From Desulfurococcales archaeon (GTDB lineage: Archaea > Thermoproteota > Thermoprotei_A > Sulfolobales > Desulfurococcaceae), in contig JAGGXK010000054.1 of assembly GCA_021163115.1 (NCBI GenBank), positions 1 to 35,042 on the forward strand: a stretch of 35,042 bases of DNA. Reading direction: 5' to 3'. Below are positions 28,709 through 35,042 of this stretch, one piece after another. Under the pieces are notes generated by a model. The model did not search any database. It was not told the origin of the DNA and saw nothing but the letters and a program-made list of their open reading frames with translations. Positions within the stretch are counted from its first letter, which is position 1; every line of letters begins with the position of its first letter. Made by a program: the position numbers and the translations under genes.

Positions 28709-29578
28709 CTACGGTCTAAGTCCTTCATAAACTGCTAACTGGGCAACACCTGTTAGAAGAGGTATGTATTCATCAAAGATATAACCTTCCTTCCTAAGCC
28801 TTAGATCCATATTGAAGAGTGTTTTACTACCTGTTTTCGTAGCCATAAGTCCTTCCTCAATAGCTTTTCCTGCCATATCCTTTGCCCAGTTAGGGAGTCT
28901 AGGTGAGATCATGTCCAGGTAGAGCGCTATAATAGCATTGTTTGCATCCCTGTATCTTCTATAGTACTCCATAATAGTCTTTACATAGTCTAGGCTCGAT
29001 TGATCCCTTGGTGTTGATACTAGGAAACCGGGCCACTTTGATGCAAGAGTATTAAATGCATCAGATAGGCTCAGTCCTTGCGCCATCGCCTGGCTATAAC
29101 TTATGCCTGTATCTCTTAGGTGCTCGATCTTCTCAGAATCACCTATGCTTCTCAATGCATCCATGAATTCCCTTATATCCCTCCACCTAGTTCCCCCTAT
29201 CATTATATCTAAGGCTCTACGTAGCTCCCCAGCCCTTCTAATAACACTATCTGGCTCTACATATGATAGGATCAATGCATTAGTTATGGATGGCACAATA
29301 ATATCTACATAGGTATTTCTATTCCATCTATAAGCTTCCCTTATAGCTCTAGCTAGTAGCCTACCTAACCCTATAGAGTTAGCGGCTAAATCACCGCGTC
29401 TTACCTTTTCTCCGATATCCATAGCCTTAACAATATACTCCATAACACTTATGCATGAAGACATCATATTATATGCTGTAGCATCTATTCTAAGCCTATG
29501 AACCCCTCCAGGCTTTATACTAGAGTATATAGCTAGATGTGCTCCTTCCATAATAGATCTTAGAATGTTTGCAATCAA
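28709..29578 (-). CDS. Triphosphoribosyl-dephospho-CoA synthase (CitG)-like protein
   Basis: KPGGVHR near the N-terminus, conserved helical pattern, 289 aa. Confidence 0.75.
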   Translation of the reverse strand: MIANILRSIMEGAHLAIYSSIKPGGVHRLRIDATAYNMMSSCISVMEYIVKAMDIGEKVRRGDLAANSIGLGRLLARAIREAYRWNRNTYVDIIVPSITNALILSYVEPDSVIRRAGELRRALDIMIGGTRWRDIREFMDALRSIGDSEKIEHLRDTGISYSQAMAQGLSLSDAFNTLASKWPGFLVSTPRDQSSLDYVKTIMEYYRRYRDANNAIIALYLDMISPRLPNWAKDMAGKAIEEGLMATKTGSKTLFNMDLRLRKEGYIFDEYIPLLTGVAQLAVYEGLRP

Positions 29579-29674
29579 TTCCTATTCCCATGGAAAGTTA
29601 TTAGAGTTATACTCTATAAAGATAGTTCCCTATCAAAGACTTTTATAGAAGTAGGTATGTGAAGGAAGGAGACA

Positions 29675-30340
29675 ATGATTAAAATGAAGATTGTTGAAAA
29701 GAAGGCTGTAAATGAAGGAAAGAGTTTATTTATTGAAATACTTGTTATTGTAACCGCATTCTTTTCTATAGTTGCTAATAACTTGATACTAGGTGTGGAT
29801 ACTTTATTAGCCTATATAGAGGCTGGACTAGCTATCTTAGTAGCCATTATAGTAGCAAATACTGTGTTAGCGATAGAGACACAGAATTATACAGTACTTG
29901 TTAATATAAGGGGTCTAATTATCCCAATAACTATATCATCTAGTTTTATAACAAGGGTGGCGATAATGTACCCCCATATATTAGGCCATATATTGTTTGC
30001 AGTACTAATAGCATCGATTATATCGTATCTTGCAAGCCAGTATATTAGAGGCTATGGCATAGGCTTACCTATATTAATCCCTATACTATCATCTATATCT
30101 CTTGCAGGAATAATGATCTCAGTCAATAATCTTCACCCACTCCTATCATCGCCAGTAGCATACTTTATTAGTACATTCAGTGTATTAATAGGGCTTGATA
30201 TACTGAAGCTACTATTTATTACAAAGCAGTCGAGGATATTATTTGAGATCGGTGGCGGAGGATTCTTTGATATGTTATTCTTAACAGGGCCTCTTTCAAC
30301 ATCCATGTCGTTAGCTATAACAATGATTCTTTTAAAGTAA
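29675..30340 (+). CDS. DUF1614-like integral membrane protein
   Basis: YGIGLPILIPILSSISLAGIMI and EIGGGGFFDMLFLTGPLS; multi-TM. Confidence 0.65.
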   Translation: MIKMKIVEKKAVNEGKSLFIEILVIVTAFFSIVANNLILGVDTLLAYIEAGLAILVAIIVANTVLAIETQNYTVLVNIRGLIIPITISSSFITRVAIMYPHILGHILFAVLIASIISYLASQYIRGYGIGLPILIPILSSISLAGIMISVNNLHPLLSSPVAYFISTFSVLIGLDILKLLFITKQSRILFEIGGGGFFDMLFLTGPLSTSMSLAITMILLK

Positions 30341-30373
30341 TATCTTAGACAGGGATATCTGGAGAGGATACTG

Positions 30374-30829
30374 TTGAACCACGCTATTGAACTAGATGAT
30401 CTGGATAGAGAGCTTATAAGAATACTTGAATTAAACTCAAGGATGAGTTATAGAAAGATTGCTGAAAGACTGAGAGTTAGCCCTGCTACAGTACTGGTTA
30501 GATTGCGCAAGCTACGGAGGAAAGGAATTATAAAGGGATTTACTGTAGATCTTGATCCCACTAAACTAGGGTATACTGCACAAGCAATAATGTTGATTAA
30601 GACAGAGCCTAAGAAGATGAAGCTTGTGGCAAACAAGCTTGCATCACTCCCCAATGCTGTAGAGATCTATGAAGTTACTGGCGAATATCATGTATTGGTG
30701 AAAATCTGGGCAGAGGATCAAAATAGTCTTGCAAAACTAATAGACTTAATATCAGGTATAGAGGGGATAAGGGATTTTAATATAGTTTATATATTAAAGG
30801 TTGTAAAAGAGGCAAGAAGCCCTCTATAA
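30374..30829 (+). CDS. Lrp/AsnC family transcriptional regulator
   Basis: LDRELIRILELNSRMSYRKIAERLRVSPATVLVRLRKLRRKGIIKGF HTH plus RAM domain; TTG start. Confidence 0.95.
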   Translation: MNHAIELDDLDRELIRILELNSRMSYRKIAERLRVSPATVLVRLRKLRRKGIIKGFTVDLDPTKLGYTAQAIMLIKTEPKKMKLVANKLASLPNAVEIYEVTGEYHVLVKIWAEDQNSLAKLIDLISGIEGIRDFNIVYILKVVKEARSPL

Positions 30830-30893
30830 CCATTATCAGAGTGAGAGCTCTTCTTCACCACCCCATGGTGGGGTTCAAACGGTTTGCTTATCA

Positions 30894-31826
30894 TCACCTC
30901 TTAGCTTTATTAATAATGTGCTCTACAATATATTTTGCTGGATCAACTCCCGTGGCCTCCTTTAAACCTCTCCAGAGGGGGGAGGCATTTACTTCGATAA
31001 TATAGTGTCTACCATCATTGTCTACTATGATGTCTACACCACTATAGTCTAGCCCTAGTACCTTGGTTGCTTTAATAGCTAGTTCATAGGCTTCAGGATC
31101 CTCTTTCTCAGAGAGCTTAACACCCTTGGCACCTCTAGCTATATTAGTTTTCCACCCCTCACTAACAACTCTCTTCATAGCAGCTATGGCTATATCCCCT
31201 ACAACAAATACCCTAATATCATAGCCTGGTTTCTCAATATACTCTTGTATATAAGCTGGTTGCTTGAATGCTAGGAGACTTCGTGTAAGCCTGTAGCCTA
31301 TATCAGGGTTGTTTACGAGTATACTGCCTAATCCAAGACTTCCAATAGGGGGTTTGAATACTGCTCTCTCATATTTCTGGAGAGCCCTCATTGCTGTATA
31401 GGGGTTTTCAGTAATGATAGTTCTGGGAACAGGTAAGCCTGCCTCATAGAGGTGGATAAGGCTTATCCACTTCTCCCTAGCCAGGATCATTTTTACAGGA
31501 TCATTTATTACAGGTCCCTTAAAGATCTTTATTGTTTCAAGCACACCAACTCTCTTTAACAATTGTTCTATAGACATTGTATATCCTAGTCCTCTAACAA
31601 TTACTGCATCTAAGTATACTGGTCTACCAGCTACACTTACATCAACTACTCCATCTCCATGTATCTCTGCATCAATGGCCTGTATTCGTTCATAGAAGCC
31701 TATATGGCCTAGATCATTGATGGTTTTTAAGAGCTCTCTAGCACTCCAGGGTGGCCTACTACTATAATGTGTTACAAGGATCCTCGTAGAATTTCCCCCC
31801 TCCAGCGAGATAGTTTGTTTTCTCAT
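30894..31826 (-). CDS. RimK/MptN-like ATP-grasp ligase
   Basis: VFKPPIGSLGLGSILV, YIQEYIEKPGYDIRVFVVGD, VDIIVDNDGRHYIIEVNASPLWRGL. Confidence 0.85.
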   Translation of the reverse strand: MRKQTISLEGGNSTRILVTHYSSRPPWSARELLKTINDLGHIGFYERIQAIDAEIHGDGVVDVSVAGRPVYLDAVIVRGLGYTMSIEQLLKRVGVLETIKIFKGPVINDPVKMILAREKWISLIHLYEAGLPVPRTIITENPYTAMRALQKYERAVFKPPIGSLGLGSILVNNPDIGYRLTRSLLAFKQPAYIQEYIEKPGYDIRVFVVGDIAIAAMKRVVSEGWKTNIARGAKGVKLSEKEDPEAYELAIKATKVLGLDYSGVDIIVDNDGRHYIIEVNASPLWRGLKEATGVDPAKYIVEHIINKAKR

Positions 31827-32194
31827 AAAATATACTTTGATACAGCATAGGCCATGGTAATTAACACAATGATCATGGATAAGGCATGATATATTGCACC
31901 AATAGAATCCCTTCCGCCAAGAATGAGGCCTGCTATAAGGCCTGCAAGTATAAACAATATACCAATAACTAGAGCTGATGCTGAATCACGTGGATCAATA
32001 TGTTTTACAGAATATAATCCTATATAACTAAACAATAATATAGTAGCGATTGTTCCATAAATTATTGATTCAAAGCTATAGTTATACACTATATAGCCTG
32101 AGGCAATAAATAAGGCTATAAACACCAAGATCATGAGCTTCCTAGAATACAATAAACTAGCCATTACCCACACCATATCTCTTACTAAATCCAT
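31823..32194 (-). CDS. Small integral membrane protein (about 4 TM)
   Basis: 123 aa, four hydrophobic segments; overlaps the ATP-grasp start by 4 nt. Confidence 0.65.
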   Translation of the reverse strand: MDLVRDMVWVMASLLYSRKLMILVFIALFIASGYIVYNYSFESIIYGTIATILLFSYIGLYSVKHIDPRDSASALVIGILFILAGLIAGLILGGRDSIGAIYHALSMIIVLITMAYAVSKYIL

Positions 32195-32221
32195 GTATAA
32201 AATAGTGTGTAGGAAATAAAT

Positions 32222-33127
32222 CTAGTGGAGCAACCTAATAGCTAAGAGGATCAAATATATAGGGGATTCCAGAGGATCAGTATTCATTACAATGTCAATT
32301 ACTTGTGCACCAGATAATAAAGCCTTCATCTTCTTCTCTCGAACAAGATGTTCTTCAACACTATTAGCTAGCAGCAAGATCTTTTCACCACGTCTTGGCT
32401 TAAGAAGAGATACTGGTATGTAGCTAGCGTTTTTCCCTACTTCTCTGAAAACTTCTACGAAGACGTATCCCGCTGGTTCTAGGAATCTTGTTGACGTAAT
32501 GGTTATTGTATCTGCTCTACAAAGCTGATTTAATGCTTCCCCATACTTACTATAAAGTTCCCCAAGAATCTCTCTAAATCCTTCTCTAGCATTTTCTCTA
32601 AGCCTATCTATCCTAAATCCCTTTAGTCCATATGCTTCTACACCTACATAGAGTGCTAGTAATGACTCTGTTAGAGCTGTTAAGACTTCTTCCTTCATAT
32701 ATGGGATCTCTAGAACCCTTGTATCTCTAAGCATTGAAGAAACAGGTTCTGGAGGAGGCGGGGTTATTAATAATACGTTGCTTCCCGTAAGCCTTGCTGC
32801 ATCACAGAGTCTTATTAATGCAGGATCATTCCCTGTTGTTGTAAAATATACTATTGTTGAAGGCTCTCTATAAACTAGCCTATAGTAAGCTATGGTATCA
32901 GAGTCCTGGATTACTGGCTGTTTACTAGGGTTTAGAGTTGTTATTATCCAGTATAGTATAGATGCAGCAGTATATCCTAGCCTATTATATATAAAAACTA
33001 GTTCTCCACTAGATGATTCCAGGAACTCTACTACAGGGTCCTTGTTTCTCCAAGCCCATTCCTCAGCTCTGGATACAAGCCTCCCTATATATTCTAAACC
33101 AGGGCTGTCTCTAGTGCTTTGCAACAA
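32222..33127 (-). CDS. SIS-domain protein, possibly PGI/PMI-like
   Basis: 301 aa; [33 protein letters not shown] resembles a degenerate SIS core. Confidence 0.5.
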   Translation of the reverse strand: MLQSTRDSPGLEYIGRLVSRAEEWAWRNKDPVVEFLESSSGELVFIYNRLGYTAASILYWIITTLNPSKQPVIQDSDTIAYYRLVYREPSTIVYFTTTGNDPALIRLCDAARLTGSNVLLITPPPPEPVSSMLRDTRVLEIPYMKEEVLTALTESLLALYVGVEAYGLKGFRIDRLRENAREGFREILGELYSKYGEALNQLCRADTITITSTRFLEPAGYVFVEVFREVGKNASYIPVSLLKPRRGEKILLLANSVEEHLVREKKMKALLSGAQVIDIVMNTDPLESPIYLILLAIRLLH

Positions 33128-33921
33128 CTACACTTCCTCTCATCAGGTTTCTCAGGCAATCTCTTAACTATCTCGGGTAAAAGCTTCCTTGCTTTTTCTG
33201 TATTCTCCTTCATAACTCTGACAACTTCCTCGGCTGTAACAGGTTTTTCAGCCCATACATCATAGTCTGTAACCATAGCTACTGTAGCATAGCAGAGCTC
33301 TGCCTCGCATGCTAGGTTAACTTCTGGTACAAGAGTCATACCTATGATATCTGCTTTGAATACTTCTTTCCAAACCCTGCTTTCAGCCCTAGTTGAAAAC
33401 CTTGGGCCCTCTATACATACATAGGTTCCCCTAGGATGTATCACTAGGCCATCCACAGCCTTGGTTGCTTCAAGTATTATCTCCCTTAAGTGCTCGCAAA
33501 ACGGGTCGGCCATACTTACATGAGCTACAACTCCTCCTTCAAAGAATGTTAGTTCTCTAATACCCTTAGTCATATCAATAAACTGATCTGGTAAAACAAA
33601 GTCTCCCGGCTTATAATCCCATCTCAGACTACCTACAGCAGAAAATGATATAACCCATTTAACACCTAGGCTTTTCAAAGCCCATATATTTGCACGATAG
33701 TTTATTCTATGAGGAGGGATCCTGTGTCCACGACCGTGTCTAGGCAGGAAAGCTATTCTCCTTCCCTCTAAGACTCCAGTAATAATGTTGTCGCTAGGGG
33801 CTCCATAGGGTGTATATATCTTGTGTTCCCTAACATCTTCTAACCCAGGTATATCATATAATCCACTACCACCAATAACACCTATTTCGATTGAAGCAGG
33901 GGGTTTTACAAGCATGTTCAA
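33094..33921 (-). CDS. mtnP: S-methyl-5'-thioadenosine phosphorylase
   Basis: [55 protein letters not shown]-terminal Cys cluster KCSCCK. Confidence 0.95.
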   Translation of the reverse strand: MNMLVKPPASIEIGVIGGSGLYDIPGLEDVREHKIYTPYGAPSDNIITGVLEGRRIAFLPRHGRGHRIPPHRINYRANIWALKSLGVKWVISFSAVGSLRWDYKPGDFVLPDQFIDMTKGIRELTFFEGGVVAHVSMADPFCEHLREIILEATKAVDGLVIHPRGTYVCIEGPRFSTRAESRVWKEVFKADIIGMTLVPEVNLACEAELCYATVAMVTDYDVWAEKPVTAEEVVRVMKENTEKARKLLPEIVKRLPEKPDERKCSCCKALETALV

Positions 33922-34083
33922 GCACCCCTAGCTAAATATCAGGGTGAATTATACATATTGAAGCTATAATTACTTTCTTTAAATAATAATTATGTGGCTG
34001 GATATATGGAATATTATGATAGCTTGCTTAGACAAAAATATTTGATACCATACTATTCCGTCAATAGCTACTATGGTGCCAGG

Positions 34084-34767
34084 CTATTTCTTAAATAGAT
34101 ATTTCCTGCTTACTCTATCATACTCAATTACATGTTTTTCTTCTAGAATCCTTAATGCATCCTTGTAGTACCTGTCTCCTACATCTATACCATACCATTC
34201 CTTAAACTTCTCTACAATTTCTTCATAGCTCCACTCCTTCTTCCCAGTCTCCTTTGCTACATCCTCCATCATTCTTTTTATAAACTCATAGGTGTCTTCA
34301 AGCCTTGTCCATGGATACTGGAACCATGTCCAATCCTTAACTTCTATAGTATAGTAGTCTGGCTTAATCTTTGATACTGGAGAGATCCATTGTAGGGTTG
34401 CAATTTTTACTTCATCTGGGTTCCAGTTTTCTGTAACAAATTTTTTAGCAAGTATTAGTGATTCCCCTGTATCAGCTATATCGTCTACAATAAGTGCCTT
34501 CATACCCTTTAGATTGATCTTGTAGGGGAACTTAATTATAGCTCTCTCCTCCTTCTTAGCAGCCTCTGTCCAGTGCTGGCTTTGTAGTGAAACAAGATTC
34601 TCTATGTCAAGGAAATCACATATGAGGCGGGCGGCAACATAGCCTCCTCTAGCAATAGCCACTACAATATCTGGTTTATAACCAGATTCCCTAATCCTCC
34701 TAGCAAGCTCCCAAGACCAGTCAACAATTTCTTCCCAAGAAACTAGTTTAACAGGTATCCTAGGCAT
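34084..34767 (-). CDS. Phosphoribosyltransferase (purine-type, archaeal)
   Basis: PDIVVAIARGGYVAARL and MKALIVDDIADTGESLILAKK PRPP loop. Confidence 0.9.
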   Translation of the reverse strand: MPRIPVKLVSWEEIVDWSWELARRIRESGYKPDIVVAIARGGYVAARLICDFLDIENLVSLQSQHWTEAAKKEERAIIKFPYKINLKGMKALIVDDIADTGESLILAKKFVTENWNPDEVKIATLQWISPVSKIKPDYYTIEVKDWTWFQYPWTRLEDTYEFIKRMMEDVAKETGKKEWSYEEIVEKFKEWYGIDVGDRYYKDALRILEEKHVIEYDRVSRKYLFKK

Positions 34768-34936
34768 CCCAGGTATTCACCACAATATTAAAGGTTGTTT
34801 CAGAACAAAAACCTTACCCACCCAAGACACAATATACCCATGGGAAAGAAAATAAACAAAAACCAGAAAATATACATTACAAATCCCGAAAAACCAATAA
34901 AAACCCAATCCAACACTAAACAAGAATATAGCAAAA

Positions 34937-35042
34937 GCGGGGGTGCCCGAGCCTGGTCAAAGGGGTCGGGCTTAGGACCGAGAAGGGGTAGGAAACCCGA
35001 TGGCGTAGGCCTGCGTGGGTTCAAATCCCACCCCCCGCACCA
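34937..35042 (+). tRNA. tRNA-Leu(TAG) with an 18-nt intron (34977-34994), CCA encoded
   Basis: Exons align to the tRNA-Leu(CAA) at 7590; anticodon stem TCGGG-CTTAGGA-CCCGA; intron ACCGAGAAGGGGTAGGAA sits at canonical position 37/38. Confidence 0.92.

Noticed and set aside
30840-30893. CCACC-CCAT-GGTGG and CAAAC-G-GTTTG hairpins between the Lrp and ATP-grasp genes
   Set aside because: They are short structures between convergent genes, adequately explained as terminators or chance, with no sign of a distinct element.
34800-35024. - strand ORF of 74 aa (MNPRRPTPSGFLPLLG...) over tRNA-Leu(TAG)
   Set aside because: Its N-terminus is just the antisense of the tRNA and its intron, and the rest is skewed spacer. 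There is no integrase-like sequence.

Overview
The window reads as a chromosomal segment of a hyperthermophilic crenarchaeon, probably Desulfurococcales-like. That placement is inferred from gene content, codon usage, an AGOG DNA glycosylase, a crenarchaeal-type ValS and a tRNA intron with a BHB motif; I could not run any search. Most of it is compact housekeeping or conserved archaeal genes: GlmU-like/GlmS, UMP kinase, a UPF0282 MBL-fold protein, a SpeD-family decarboxylase, AGOG, MATE, a creatininase-family protein, a COG2401-like ABC-GNAT fusion, Maf, a PflA-like radical SAM protein, ValS, PHP, ferredoxin, metallophosphoesterases, rhomboid, a CitG-like protein, DUF1614, Lrp/AsnC, a RimK/MptN-like ATP-grasp protein, a SIS-like protein, MTAP and a PRTase. 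Two tRNA-Leu genes are present; the one at the right edge has an 18-nt intron. The main accessory region is about 7.6-11.8 kb. It holds an apparent int(N) fragment of an SSV-type integrase running through tRNA-Leu(CAA), a GC-rich island with a metallophosphoesterase, a frame-disrupted ORF remnant, an archaeal AAA ATPase preceded by two tandem 19-bp hairpins with G/C-tract loops, and a decayed tnpB with a structured 3' tail. The least expected observation is a flavin-reductase-like gene at 20.46-21.0 kb that appears split by an in-place inversion of about 200 bp: its N-terminal half is on the - strand and its C-terminal half on the + strand, and the two reconnect in frame. I did not find a CRISPR array, rRNA, or a convincing multi-gene defence system.
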